From positions 1 through 64,000 of the forward strand of contig NZ_JBEHWS010000004.1 in NCBI RefSeq assembly GCF_040239565.1: 64,000 nucleotides of DNA, read 5' to 3'. The stretch is from Fulvimarina sp040239565. Lineage in GTDB: Bacteria; Pseudomonadota; Alphaproteobacteria; Rhizobiales; Rhizobiaceae. Of this stretch, positions 33,970 to 42,612 are shown piece after piece. Numbering within the stretch: the first letter of the stretch is position 1; each line of letters begins with the position of its first letter. The position numbers and the translations under genes are program-made. The notes beneath the pieces were generated by a model. It did no database searches. It saw only the letters and a list, made by a program, of their open reading frames with translations, and was not told where the DNA came from.

Positions 33970-34908
33970 TCAGAGAAACAACCAACAGCGGCCATTCTCC
34001 TCGCGGATGAAATCGCGCCATTCGGGTCTCCCGGAGAAAGCCTTCGCCAGCGTGTTGACGCTCGTACTGTATCCGGCGGTCTCCAGAACCTCAGCGGTCA
34101 GAAGTTCCGGATGGCCCGATTTCCAGGCGCCATACAGTTGCCGGATGATTGCGCGCTGCTTCGATCCAGAGAACGCATGCCGTGTTCCGCGAACCGTAAG
34201 TGACGCGCCGTCGGCGGCCATGGTGATCAGGTCGTCGCTCAACTGGGAGCCCGCCGCAATTCGGGCGGCCAAGAGGTCGGGAACGACAGTAAGACCGTTG
34301 TGGTCGGCGACATCTCGGACGTCGATCAGCGTATGACCGAGGTGCACGTCAGTCGGCAGGCGATTTCGAGGTGTAAGGCTCAGGACAACTCGCAAGCCGG
34401 GTGCCGGGCGCTTCCGGGCGGCATCGATGAAAGTTCTCCATATGGCTGGATCGCCGAGCCGACGGCCAATCCATACAGCTGTGCGTTTGCTGCGTCCTGG
34501 CAGGCGCGCGTCGCCGACCTCCCAAAGAAGGTCAGGCACGAGTTCGACAGAAGCGGTTCGCGGCGACAAATCCAGCCGCTCCACCAACTGGCCGATCAGC
34601 TTGCTGAAGTTGACGCGGAACATCGCCAACTGATCACCGGGGACGCTCACCCACCCCGCTGTCGGGCTGAAATACCCATATGCCCGATGTTCGGATGACC
34701 AGATCAGATTGACGGGCTCATCCTCGTGGTCGACGAGTGAAACGGCTGCCCGTGAGTGATCTTTAGGCTGAATTATCCCAGCCGCCTTCAGCGCCGGCGC
34801 GACCCGCCCATAGTAGCCGTCGAGGACCGAGCCGCTAATGACCGCATCCGGCGTCTCGATCACAGACAGCAACAGGTCTGCCGCCTTCCGATCAATCGAC
34901 GACGGCAC
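33970..34908 (-). CDS. Unknown protein, third gene of the divergent operon
   Basis: This 312-residue soluble protein (MPSSIDRKAADLLLSVIETP, ALKAAGIIQPKDHSRAAVSL, HGLTVVPDLLAARIAAGSQL-like central part, C-terminal SGKPEW-like SGRPEWRDFIREENGRCW) belongs to no family I can name. The middle (about 190-240) has alternating beta and helix with LPTDVHLGHTLIDVRDVADH. The C-terminal third (about 250-312) resembles a winged-helix segment. It overlaps the upstream gene by 17 bases and ends 25 bases before the strong terminator. The operon lies opposite the XRE/ImmA pair. A defence, immunity or repressor-inactivation role is possible but unproven. Confidence 0.7.
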   Translation of the reverse strand: MPSSIDRKAADLLLSVIETPDAVISGSVLDGYYGRVAPALKAAGIIQPKDHSRAAVSLVDHEDEPVNLIWSSEHRAYGYFSPTAGWVSVPGDQLAMFRVNFSKLIGQLVERLDLSPRTASVELVPDLLWEVGDARLPGRSKRTAVWIGRRLGDPAIWRTFIDAARKRPAPGLRVVLSLTPRNRLPTDVHLGHTLIDVRDVADHNGLTVVPDLLAARIAAGSQLSDDLITMAADGASLTVRGTRHAFSGSKQRAIIRQLYGAWKSGHPELLTAEVLETAGYSTSVNTLAKAFSGRPEWRDFIREENGRCWLFL

Positions 34909-36079
34909 CGTCAGCCCCGGAAAGAATGCCCCAGCGGCGCAGGTACTTCTCGCCGATCAGCTGCTCCTCCTCGGTCTGTTCCTTGAGATTGCAGCCATGC
35001 GGCATGGTGATCGTCAGCGGCAGCGTCCGGCCCCGCTTCGCGTCGCCTTTGGGTTGGAACTTGATGGTCAGCTTCGCCTGCGTCGCCACCCATCCGCCAG
35101 CCAGTGGATCATTGGACCCGAACCGCTCTGCCGACATGCTCCAGATGGTGCGATCGGCCTTCCGCAGGCATTCGAGCGTGACGCGTTCGGCGTTATTGTC
35201 GATTGGCATCAGGCGCAGCTGCTTGACTTCAACGGACTCGATGCCGTCTTCCGGGTCCGTCGGGAAGCTGAAGGGGTGCAGCAGGACGGCGAGATCATAG
35301 GTGCGGAACGGCACCTTTTCACTCTGGAACTCGATGCCGAGCAAATCCCGCGCCATGACGCGCACCATCTCTTCGCGACTCTCGCGATCGTTGGCCACGA
35401 CTTCGATGACGCCGGTCGCCGGTTCATAGGTCATGGCCGCCTCGAATACCGGGCGGCGGGCGCGGCGGACCAGCGCACCGCCATCATCGAACGCCAGGAA
35501 GTCGTCCAGCAGGCCCTCGCGGTAAATCGCGATCTGAACCAGTTCGCAATCCTCGCCATCGAAGGTCGGCCGGTAGCGCCCGAAGATGTCGATGTGGATG
35601 TTGTTCGAAGCGAACCGCTCGCGGAGTGACGCCTTGAAAGCTTCCAGGGAGGCCTCATCGCGACGCAGGTCAAGGTTCGGCTCACCGATGAACCCGTCCC
35701 AGCTCCGGCCACGGCGGCGCTCGTCGGTGTAGCGGACTTCCTCGGCATGGCGGAACCGAACCGGTTCGTTCAGGAACATCCACAGCGCCCGCGCGTGCCC
35801 ATTGGCGAGATCGTCGAGAACCGTGCGGTCATCGACTACGCTGTAAAGCGCGGTTTGCCCGGCATCGTCAGCGAGGGCGCCAACACGCTCGGCATCATTG
35901 ACGATGCGCGCTCGGGCTTCGTCGTCCATTTCGTCGACGGCGCGGAGCGTGATGCGGACCACCTCGGGCTCCGGCCCCTGCCAATCGACTTCGGTCGGAA
36001 GCTCGATGCCGGTATGGTGGAAATAGGCCTGCAGCGACGAAGCAGGCATGTTGCGGATGAAAGTCGTCACTGAGGCCAT
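34892..36079 (-). CDS. Unknown protein, second gene of the divergent operon
   Basis: This 395-residue soluble, acidic protein (MASVTTFIRNMPASSLQAYF) has no recognised domain. Visible parts: a helical N-terminus with EVVRITLRAVDEMDDEARAR, a central beta-rich region (NNIHIDIFGRYRPTFDGEDC, VQIAIYREGLLDDFLAFDDG), and a C-terminal region with KLTIKFQPKGDAKRGRTLPL and ITMPHGCNLKEQTEEE. It overlaps the 312-residue gene, so both are probably made together and may interact. It begins 12 bases after the DUF2188 stop. Confidence 0.72.
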   Translation of the reverse strand: MASVTTFIRNMPASSLQAYFHHTGIELPTEVDWQGPEPEVVRITLRAVDEMDDEARARIVNDAERVGALADDAGQTALYSVVDDRTVLDDLANGHARALWMFLNEPVRFRHAEEVRYTDERRRGRSWDGFIGEPNLDLRRDEASLEAFKASLRERFASNNIHIDIFGRYRPTFDGEDCELVQIAIYREGLLDDFLAFDDGGALVRRARRPVFEAAMTYEPATGVIEVVANDRESREEMVRVMARDLLGIEFQSEKVPFRTYDLAVLLHPFSFPTDPEDGIESVEVKQLRLMPIDNNAERVTLECLRKADRTIWSMSAERFGSNDPLAGGWVATQAKLTIKFQPKGDAKRGRTLPLTITMPHGCNLKEQTEEEQLIGEKYLRRWGILSGADGAVVD

Positions 36080-36091
36080 GATCGGTTCTCC

Positions 36092-36331
36092 TTAGCCCTT
36101 GATGGTGCGCGGGTCGTTCCCGTGCGAATCGGACTGGCCGATCCGGCCGTCCCGGTTGTGGATCTTGAATTCCGTCCCGGCGTTGCGGCTCATCTCTCGC
36201 CCCCGGTCGATCGCCTCCCGCTTGGTGTCGAAATGCCCGCTGGCGCGACCGGCGCCGCCGCGGCGAACGTCCCAGCCGCCACCAGAGCTGGGAACTACGT
36301 GGTGGGTCCCTGACCCTTTTTCCTTAGCCAT
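36092..36331 (-). CDS. DUF2188 small basic protein, first gene of the divergent operon
   Basis: This 79-residue protein contains HHVVPSSGGGWDVRRGGAGR and HFDTKREAIDRGREMSRN, then FKIHNRDGRI, the hallmark layout of DUF2188. Such proteins are small, basic and of unknown function. It leads the minus-strand operon and faces the XRE gene across a 138-base gap, so the two promoters are likely controlled together. Confidence 0.82.
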   Translation of the reverse strand: MAKEKGSGTHHVVPSSGGGWDVRRGGAGRASGHFDTKREAIDRGREMSRNAGTEFKIHNRDGRIGQSDSHGNDPRTIKG

Positions 36332-36469
36332 GACGGCCTCCTGTCTCGTAGAAGCGCTAATGTTAGTTCGTTCTTGCGAACTTCTGCGAAAGATAGGAGT
36401 TGCGTGTATCGCGTGTCAAGGACTAGATGTAACGCGATAACGAACTCGCCGAAAAACAGGAGGACACCC
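36332..36469. promoter_or_regulatory. Divergent promoter region with operator-like repeats
   Basis: The gap between the DUF2188 operon and the XRE gene contains GTTCG-TTCTTG-CGAAC (36366-36381) and a direct repeat TTCTTGCGAA / TTCTGCGAA (36371-36390). These fit XRE-type operators controlling both directions. The XRE gene has AGGAGG at 36458-36463. Promoter boxes cannot be set with confidence. Confidence 0.55.
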
Positions 36470-36790
36470 GTGCCAACACCCTTGGGAGAGCGCGTCAGAG
36501 AGCTCAGACTGAAGCGAGGTCTGACGCTGGAGGCGCTGGCCGAGCGGGTCGGTTCAAGCAAGAGCTACATGTGGGAAATCGAGAATAAGGACGTCGCGCG
36601 CCCCTCGGCGGAGAAGCTGCAGCAGATCGCCCTGGCTCTGGAAACGACCGCCGACTACCTGCTCGCCACAGAAGCCGTCACCGAGGCCGATGCGGCCGAC
36701 ACGGCATTTTTCCGCAAGTACCAGCAGATGAAGCCCAAGAGCAAAGAGCGGCTTCGAGAGATGCTGAAGATCCTGGACGATGAGGATTGA
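36470..36790 (+). CDS. XRE-family phage repressor
   Basis: The 106-residue regulator starts at GTG 36470, six bases after a perfect AGGAGG. It has a Cro/CI helix-turn-helix (about 5-60: LGERVRELRLKRGLTLEALA, VGSSKSYMWEIENKDVARPS) and a short helical tail (YQQMKPKSKERLREMLKILD). There is no LexA-like self-cleaving domain. Removal on induction therefore probably depends on the ImmA-like protease encoded next, whose ATG overlaps its stop. It likely maintains lysogeny and represses the divergent operon. Confidence 0.85.
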   Translation: MPTPLGERVRELRLKRGLTLEALAERVGSSKSYMWEIENKDVARPSAEKLQQIALALETTADYLLATEAVTEADAADTAFFRKYQQMKPKSKERLREMLKILDDED

Positions 36791-37737
36791 TGACGGACAA
36801 GGCGCGAAAAACGCCTCGGCGGGCTGCCAACGACCTGACGGTTCTCCTCCGCACTGTGCTGGGGGAGGACCGATTCCCGGTGGACGTCGAAGCGCTGGCG
36901 CTTGAGGTCTCGCGCAACCATGAAGATCCGATCACGGCCGTCAAAGGCGTCGATATCGACGGCTTCGAGGGCATGCTTCGCGCCCGGCGCAAAAAGCCTG
37001 GCTGGCAGATTCTATACAACACGCAGCCACGCTATCGGGGACGCGAGCGTTTCACGCTGGCCCACGAATTCGGGCATTACCTGCTGCATCGGCGCCCGCT
37101 AACCGCCAGTCATTATCGTGATGGCGAGTTGTCCGAGGATTACGATTTCGAGTGCCTTCCGCTCCAGTCCAACGACTGGAAAGACGCAGAGAGGGAGCGC
37201 GAGGAAGAGGCCGACACCTTCGCTTCCTTCCTGTTGATGCCGATCGACGACTACCGCAACCAGATCGGCGGCCAGGAAATGACGCGCGATCTCCTCGGCC
37301 ACGTCACGGATCGATATGGCGTCTCACTGCTTGCCGCCACGCGCAAGTGGATCGAGTTCACCAACACCCGGGCGGCCATGGTGGTGGCGCGTGATGGTTT
37401 CGCTCTTTGGGGCCGGGCCAGTACGAGCGCTTACAAAAGCGGCGTGTTCATCCGTTCCGGCATGCCGATCCCGGATGGTTCTGTGATGGCGATGGGCGCT
37501 GCATCACAACACCGCAGCTCCCAGCGGCCCACCGCTCTTCCCAACGGCATCTGGACGTTCAGTCGGGGATCGGAGCCCGTCCGTGAACTCGCCTTTTTTT
37601 CTGACCGCCTCGGCATTTCTGTTTCGCTCCTCCAGTTCGATGGACTCGGTGGAGCGGACATCGAAGAGGATGAGCCGTGGGACAGCTATGACCAGTTTCT
37701 TGCTGGCGTCAGCCAATCACGGTGGCCGCAAAGGTGA
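36790..37737 (+). CDS. ImmA/IrrE-family metallopeptidase
   Basis: This 315-residue protein has the zinc protease motif FTLAHEFGHYLLHR (His-Glu-x-x-His, about 88-101), with a further acidic helix (EREREEEADTFASFLLMP) supplying the third ligand. The C-terminal half (about 190-315) is beta-rich and GAF-like in pattern. ImmA proteins cleave a partner XRE repressor to switch on phage genes or a stress response. The one-base overlap with the XRE gene (TGATG) supports such pairing. Confidence 0.87.
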   Translation: MTDKARKTPRRAANDLTVLLRTVLGEDRFPVDVEALALEVSRNHEDPITAVKGVDIDGFEGMLRARRKKPGWQILYNTQPRYRGRERFTLAHEFGHYLLHRRPLTASHYRDGELSEDYDFECLPLQSNDWKDAEREREEEADTFASFLLMPIDDYRNQIGGQEMTRDLLGHVTDRYGVSLLAATRKWIEFTNTRAAMVVARDGFALWGRASTSAYKSGVFIRSGMPIPDGSVMAMGAASQHRSSQRPTALPNGIWTFSRGSEPVRELAFFSDRLGISVSLLQFDGLGGADIEEDEPWDSYDQFLAGVSQSRWPQR

Positions 37738-37876
37738 TCGTAGTCGATGATATCGAGAAGAAGGCGTCGTCTTCGCATCATGCATGTCGAAGGCGAGTGC
37801 GTACTGGAAAACTAACGCACCGCCGAGGATATCAGGATCGTCGGCCGGATCCGCTGGTTCGGACGGGAGACCAGAT

Positions 37877-38599
37877 GTGATCGCGTTCCGGGAAATCGAC
37901 GATGCCGATCCGGCACTCTTGCATTCGCCGATGCTACGCGCCGTGGAAAAGACATTCTCCTACGTCGCCGAGCACGGAGGGATCGAGTTGACCCCGTCCA
38001 AAGCCTTCAAGCGCAGTTTCGTCCATTGGGCCGCAGCCCAGTTCGAATGGCCCGGATACTCGGAGGTCGACCTCTTCGCCGTCAACAAGGTGCTCAACGA
38101 GATCGACTTCGGCCCGCTGATGGATCTGCATGACCTGATGATCGCATTGAAAATCGGGCGGCACTACAAGGGGGAGTTCAAGCTGACCAAGGCTGGCCGG
38201 TCGCTTGTCGGTCATCCGGGCCGGCTTTTCGGCATCATCACGCCATTCTATCTATTCGAGGTCGATCACCTGCGGTTTTCACGGCGCGAAGCAAGACCGC
38301 TGGGTAACTGGGATATCTTCTGCAACGTGCTCAACGTCGAGGCAGAGGACGGCGCAACAGGCGGAGAGATCCGGCGCGCCCTCTATGGAGAGCCAGATGA
38401 CAACCGTCTCTTCGATGAAGCGCTGAGCAGCCTTTATGTTCAGGTGCTGCGGCCTCTCTGCTGGATGGGGCTTCTGCATGAAAATCGTTCTGATGGGTTG
38501 TCTCGCACCGAGCGCAGCGTGTTCACGAAGACGCCTCTCTGGCGGGCGGCATTGCGTCTGGCCACCGACGACAAGGTACGGCCAAGGACGCGTCACTGA
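37877..38599 (+). CDS. Unknown protein downstream of the XRE/ImmA pair
   Basis: This protein of about 240 residues (from GTG 37877, with GGGAG eight bases upstream; an ATG at 37784 would add 31 residues) contains TFSYVAEHGGIELTPSKAFK, NEIDFGPLMDLHDLMIALKI and GEFKLTKAGRSLVGHPGRLF. The last segment resembles winged-helix-like regions of plasmid pRiA4b ORF-3-type proteins; the similarity is weak. It is soluble, with no membrane segment, and is transcribed in the same direction as XRE/ImmA. Function is unknown. Confidence 0.65.
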   Translation: MIAFREIDDADPALLHSPMLRAVEKTFSYVAEHGGIELTPSKAFKRSFVHWAAAQFEWPGYSEVDLFAVNKVLNEIDFGPLMDLHDLMIALKIGRHYKGEFKLTKAGRSLVGHPGRLFGIITPFYLFEVDHLRFSRREARPLGNWDIFCNVLNVEAEDGATGGEIRRALYGEPDDNRLFDEALSSLYVQVLRPLCWMGLLHENRSDGLSRTERSVFTKTPLWRAALRLATDDKVRPRTRH

Positions 38600-38717
38600 T
38601 AAAACTGCGCTCCACTTCTAATGATTCCGCAGCAACGCGATAAGTCATTGAATCTGATTGCGTATCATCGTTTTGTGACTACCGTTTCGCCAGTCATCCT
38701 CTGTTGCGAACGGTCTC

Positions 38718-38942
38718 ATGCAAGACACCCGATCCGGTCCGAACCCGCTATTTCCCGCCCGTCTGTCGGCGGAAGAACGCCTTGATGAACTCGCGCAGAT
38801 TCTTGCCGCAGGGCTCAGGCGTGTTCTGCCGGAACAGTCCAGTTCTTTATCTGCGCCTGGCGAAGACAGTTCATTCGACATTCTCGCCCTCAAACGCCGT
38901 GTTGGTCGTCGCAAACCGAGCAACCGAGTTGGAGGGCAATGA
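38718..38942 (+). CDS. Small protein of the serine recombinase module
   Basis: This 74-residue basic protein (MQDTRSGPNPLFPARLSAEE, LDELAQILAAGLRRVLPEQS) ends overlapping the DUF2924 start. Similar short proteins precede DUF2924 and recombinase genes in alphaproteobacterial mobile elements. Function is unknown; it may be a recombinase cofactor. Confidence 0.7.
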   Translation: MQDTRSGPNPLFPARLSAEERLDELAQILAAGLRRVLPEQSSSLSAPGEDSSFDILALKRRVGRRKPSNRVGGQ

Positions 38943-39451
38943 TGCCAGGAACAAAGAGAAAGACTGACGCCGCGCCATGGCAACCGGGCGACCGCGATAC
39001 GGCGGACGCGAGCGCGGTCACGCAGCTTGCAGCGCTGAAGCGAATGACAGTAATCGAGTTGAAGGCGAAGTGGGAAAGCCTCTTCGGCATGCCCGCACCG
39101 AACAACAGCCGCAGCTACCTCGAGCTGAGGCTCGGCTACCGGATCCAGGAACTGACCCTCGGCGGGCTCTCGCGCGAGACGCGGCGTACGCTGGACCTGC
39201 TGGCGGACGAAATCGAGGGCCGGGTCGGGCGCAAGACGATCATCGCGGATCCCCGCAACCCGGTGGTCGGCACCCGCCTCGTGCGTGAATGGGACGGGGT
39301 GGAGCACACCGTCACAGTGATGAAGGACAGCTTCGACTGGCAGGGGCGCAAGTTCAAGTCGCTGTCGGCGGTGGCGCGGGCGATCACCGGCACGCAGTGG
39401 AACGGCTACCGCTTCTTCGGCCTCCGCGAGGCGCGGAGGGACGACCGATGA
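38942..39451 (+). CDS. DUF2924 protein of the serine recombinase module
   Basis: This 169-residue basic protein contains IELKAKWESLFGMPAPNNSR, YLELRLGYRIQELTLGGLSR and WDGVEHTVTVMKDSFDWQGR, then SLSAVARAITGTQWNGYRFF, the DUF2924 signature. The family nearly always lies beside large serine recombinases in alphaproteobacteria and may act as an accessory DNA-binding factor. It overlaps the small upstream gene (TGATG) and the recombinase gene (ATGA). Confidence 0.85.
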   Translation: MPGTKRKTDAAPWQPGDRDTADASAVTQLAALKRMTVIELKAKWESLFGMPAPNNSRSYLELRLGYRIQELTLGGLSRETRRTLDLLADEIEGRVGRKTIIADPRNPVVGTRLVREWDGVEHTVTVMKDSFDWQGRKFKSLSAVARAITGTQWNGYRFFGLREARRDDR

Positions 39452-40785
39452 GCCGTCATCAGGAAGCCGTCGCTATCATGCCGCGCCGCCAGCGCTGCGC
39501 CATCTATACCCGCAAGTCGAGCGAGGAAGGGCTCGACATGGAGTTCAACAGCCTCGACGCCCAGCGCGAGGCTTGCGAGGCCTTCGTGACGAGCCAGAAG
39601 GCGGAAGGCTGGGCCACCATTCGCGAACGCTACGACGATGGTGGCTTCTCCGGTGGCACGCTGGAGCGCCCCGGCCTGAAGCGCATCATTCAGGACGTCG
39701 AGGCCGGTCTGATCGATGTGATCGTGGTCTACAAGATCGACCGGCTGTCGCGCTCGCTGATGGACTTCGCCAGGCTGGTCGAGATCTTCGACCGCAATCA
39801 GGTGACGTTCGTGTCGGTCACGCAGTCGTTCAACACCACGACGTCGATGGGCCGTCTGACGCTGAACATCCTCCTGAGCTTCGCGCAGTTCGAGCGAGAG
39901 GTGATTGGGGAGCGCATCCGCGACAAGGTGGCGGCCTCGCGCAAGCGCGGCATGTGGATGGGCGGTTACGTCCCGCTGGGATACGACGTGCGCGATCGCA
40001 AGCTGGTGATCAATCAGGCTGAAGCCGCGACGGTCAGGATGATCTTCGAGCGGTTCGTGCAGCTGGGTTCCGCGACTACGCTGGCGAAAGCGCTGGCGGC
40101 CGAAGGCGTGCTGAACAAGCGCGGCAAGCTTATCGACAAGGGCTTCCTCTACAAGCTGATCAATAACCGGGTCTACCTTGGCGAAGCGGTCCATAAGGGC
40201 ACCGCCTATCCCGGTGAACACGAAGCCATCATCAACCGTGACCTGTGGGACAAGGTGCACAGCATCCTGCAGGAAAGCCCGCGGCTGCGGGCGAAGAACA
40301 CGCGCCGCCAGACCCCGGCGCTGCTGAAAGGGATCATCTTCACCGAGACCGGCGCCGCGATGACGCCGACGGCGACAAAGAAGGGCAGCCGCCTTTATCG
40401 CTACTACGCCTCGATGGACCTGATCCGCAATCGTCCGACCGGTGATGCCTCCGGTCCGCTGCGCTTGCCGGCGGGCATGGTCGAGGACGCCGTGGTCGGT
40501 GAAATCCGCCGCATGATCCGCGCGCCCGAGATCGCGGCTCGAACGATTGAGGCCCTTCGCGAAGTGAACTCGGCCGTCGATGAGAAGGCGGTTGTCCAGG
40601 CCTTCGGCGAGTTCGACCAGATCTGGGCGGCGCTCTATCCGGCGGAGCAGACCCGCATCGTCCAGCTTCTGGTCGAGCGGGTGACCGTCGGCGAAGACGG
40701 CATCGCCGTCGATCTGCGCCATGAGGGGCTGGGCTCGGTCCTGCGGGACATGATGGCCGCCCGCCAGACGGAGGCCTGTGCATGA
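39448..40785 (+). CDS. Large serine recombinase (phage integrase)
   Basis: The 445-residue enzyme has a resolvase catalytic domain (about 17-165): nucleophile region CAIYTRKSSEEGLD, then VYKIDRLSRSLMDFARLVEI and QFEREVIGERIRDK. A recombinase domain follows (YVPLGYDVRDRKLVINQAEA), then KGIIFTETGAAMTP and a C-terminal helical region. It catalyses integration and, with a directionality factor, excision between attP and attB. The usual Cys-rich zinc ribbon is not obvious. It lies at the right end of the prophage, as expected. Confidence 0.9.
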   Translation: MSRHQEAVAIMPRRQRCAIYTRKSSEEGLDMEFNSLDAQREACEAFVTSQKAEGWATIRERYDDGGFSGGTLERPGLKRIIQDVEAGLIDVIVVYKIDRLSRSLMDFARLVEIFDRNQVTFVSVTQSFNTTTSMGRLTLNILLSFAQFEREVIGERIRDKVAASRKRGMWMGGYVPLGYDVRDRKLVINQAEAATVRMIFERFVQLGSATTLAKALAAEGVLNKRGKLIDKGFLYKLINNRVYLGEAVHKGTAYPGEHEAIINRDLWDKVHSILQESPRLRAKNTRRQTPALLKGIIFTETGAAMTPTATKKGSRLYRYYASMDLIRNRPTGDASGPLRLPAGMVEDAVVGEIRRMIRAPEIAARTIEALREVNSAVDEKAVVQAFGEFDQIWAALYPAEQTRIVQLLVERVTVGEDGIAVDLRHEGLGSVLRDMMAARQTEACA

Positions 40786-41168
40786 CCGACTCGACGAAGA
40801 CCATCCGGGTCGTCATCCCCCTGACGATCCGCAAACGCAATGGGCGGCCGAAGATCTTCCCGCCCGACGAGGTGACGATCCGGGACGGCCGGTCGCAAGA
40901 CCCTCATGTGCTGCGCGCCATCGCCCGCGCCTGGAACTGGCGGCGGCAGTTGGAATCCGGCGCCGCTTCCACCATTCAGGATATCGCCGCGGCCGAGAAG
41001 GTCTCCGACCGGTTCGTCAGCCGAATGATGCGGCTCGCCTATCTGTCGCCGGAGGTGCTCGAACACCTCGTCATCAGGCGCGTACCGCCGGCGCTCTCGC
41101 TGAACGACCTCGTTGCGGTAGCCAATCGGCCGTGGGCGGAGCAGATGAATGCCGCGTTTGGTTCATAA
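40782..41168 (+). CDS. Small DNA-binding-like protein following the recombinase
   Basis: This 128-residue basic protein contains TIRKRNGRPKIFPPDEVTIR, RAIARAWNWRRQLESGA and a helix-turn-helix-like STIQDIAAAEKVSDRFVSRM. It overlaps the recombinase stop by four bases. Homologues accompany DUF2924/serine recombinase cassettes; a role in directing recombination is plausible but unproven. Confidence 0.7.
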   Translation: MTDSTKTIRVVIPLTIRKRNGRPKIFPPDEVTIRDGRSQDPHVLRAIARAWNWRRQLESGAASTIQDIAAAEKVSDRFVSRMMRLAYLSPEVLEHLVIRRVPPALSLNDLVAVANRPWAEQMNAAFGS

Positions 41169-41274
41169 TGAGATTAGGACCTCTCGCCGCCAACGCCCAT
41201 TCAAGCCAGAGGGTGCTAAGCTGGAGCATCCGTCTGGCCAACAGCTGCGAACTCAAATTTCAGGTTCTCGGCAG

Positions 41275-42126
41275 TCAGCCGTCAAGCCGCGCGAAATCCA
41301 GATCGTCGGTGAATGCCTCCAGTGGCTCGTTCGCCTCCTCGCAGAACGTTATGATGTCTCTCCATAAGGGCCAGCCGCTCTTGAGGTCCAGGATGCGTAC
41401 CGCAGGCTTGGGACCCATGTCGGTGTCAATCTGGTCAATGTCGCCAAGACCGTAGGCATCAAGTTGGTTCGCGCGCTCGGCAATAGCGCGCTCACCAAGA
41501 TTGAATGCGCCTTTGAGGTCGCTGATAAGGATCAGGGTTCCGGCCATACCGGTTTGAACAGCCCGACTACTGTCCATCTTTGCCGCCCGCTTCATGACGG
41601 CGCCAAGAAATCTGCGAAGCTCAATTGGTACGTTTTTCAGTCGGGCGACATAGACGTTAAGTTCTTCAGCGGCCTCATGGAGTTCGGTAGCCCCGTTGTT
41701 CCAGCCGAGCACCTTGTCCAGGCGCTTGAGATTCCGGACCTCAGTCGGGGCGTCGAGCTCAGTCCAGTCGGTCAACGTTTCGAGGATGGCGCGGTCGGGA
41801 CGCGAGAAACGGCGCTCGTGATCGTCCTTCATCTGCTTGAGCCTCTCGACCGGATAGGCTGTCACGTCATTCGTCTTCTGGTGGTGCGGATAGCACATGA
41901 GCATGAGGTTCGAGGCAGCCCGCCGGTCCTCATTAGTCATGGTTGAGTTGAAACGTTCGCCATCCTCCTCGGCTGCCTCAATGTGACAGACCTGACCTAT
42001 GAATGTACCTTCTGCGTCCATCATCAGCTGCCCGCAGCCCGGGAATGCGCATAGATTGCCCGATTTCAGGAAGAGCTCCCGCAGGGTTTCACCTTTGGGT
42101 GCAAGTCGTTTTGCTTTCTCGGGCAT
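41275..42126 (-). CDS. HNH endonuclease-domain protein at the prophage edge
   Basis: This 283-residue protein starts MPEKAKRLAPKGETLRELFL. Its N-terminal third is a zinc HNH unit: GNLCAFPGCGQLM, GQVCHIEAAEEDGERFN and NLMLMCYPHHQKTND. The C-terminal two thirds (about 110-283) are helical and of unknown type (VARLKNVPIELRRFLGAVMK, EEANEPLEAFTDDLDFARLD). It is convergent with the recombinase cassette and lies next to tRNA-Ser. It is probably cargo of the element, perhaps a defence nuclease. HNH proteins that act in packaging are encoded near terminase instead. Confidence 0.75.
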   Translation of the reverse strand: MPEKAKRLAPKGETLRELFLKSGNLCAFPGCGQLMMDAEGTFIGQVCHIEAAEEDGERFNSTMTNEDRRAASNLMLMCYPHHQKTNDVTAYPVERLKQMKDDHERRFSRPDRAILETLTDWTELDAPTEVRNLKRLDKVLGWNNGATELHEAAEELNVYVARLKNVPIELRRFLGAVMKRAAKMDSSRAVQTGMAGTLILISDLKGAFNLGERAIAERANQLDAYGLGDIDQIDTDMGPKPAVRILDLKSGWPLWRDIITFCEEANEPLEAFTDDLDFARLDG

Positions 42127-42468
42127 CGTGGGTCTTTCAGAGTTAGGTCGGAACAGGTTGGAGCAAGGTGATGATATTCTAATCGTATCCACTTGACGGC
42201 AAGCTCCCATGATCCTCTCCGACCTTCGTCGCTTTACGCCTGGAAACGACTACCTTGCGTTCTCTCGTTCGCGACGCCAATCGGAAGAATTCCCGCTGAA
42301 TGCAATCTTGAGAGAACTGCGAAAGCCGCTGAAAACGCTGGTCTTTACGAAGCCGAACCGGGCCGAACGAGGTTCGCTCGCTCAGAGACGGATGGCCGTT
42401 CAGAGACGGATATTAGACCCGGCGCCAGTCTCGGAGGTTCGGGCGTGTCGGCTAAACGCCTTTGAGAC
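42127..42468. other. Prophage-chromosome junction region without a gene
   Basis: No convincing gene is seen here. It contains the HNH promoter side and two copies of TCAGAGACGGAT (42382-42393 and 42400-42411), then the tRNA terminator. The right attachment site probably lies in or near it, but no matching copy is visible at the left end of the window. Confidence 0.45.
42382..42411. repeat. Direct repeat TCAGAGACGGAT, two copies 18 bp apart
   Basis: Exact 12-base copies at 42382-42393 and 42400-42411 lie between the HNH gene and tRNA-Ser. They could be protein-binding half-sites of an attachment site or a chance duplication. Confidence 0.5.
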
Positions 42469-42496
42469 AAAAATAAAAAGGCCCCCAACGGGAGCC
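42469..42496 (-). terminator. Terminator of tRNA-Ser
   Basis: On the minus strand GGCTCCC-GTT-GGGGGCC (one G-T pair) is followed by TTTTTATTTTT, 26 bases beyond the tRNA 3' end. A clear rho-independent terminator. Confidence 0.82.
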
Positions 42497-42519
42497 TCAT
42501 CTCGGGTTCGCTACAGGAT

Positions 42520-42612
<93 letters not shown>

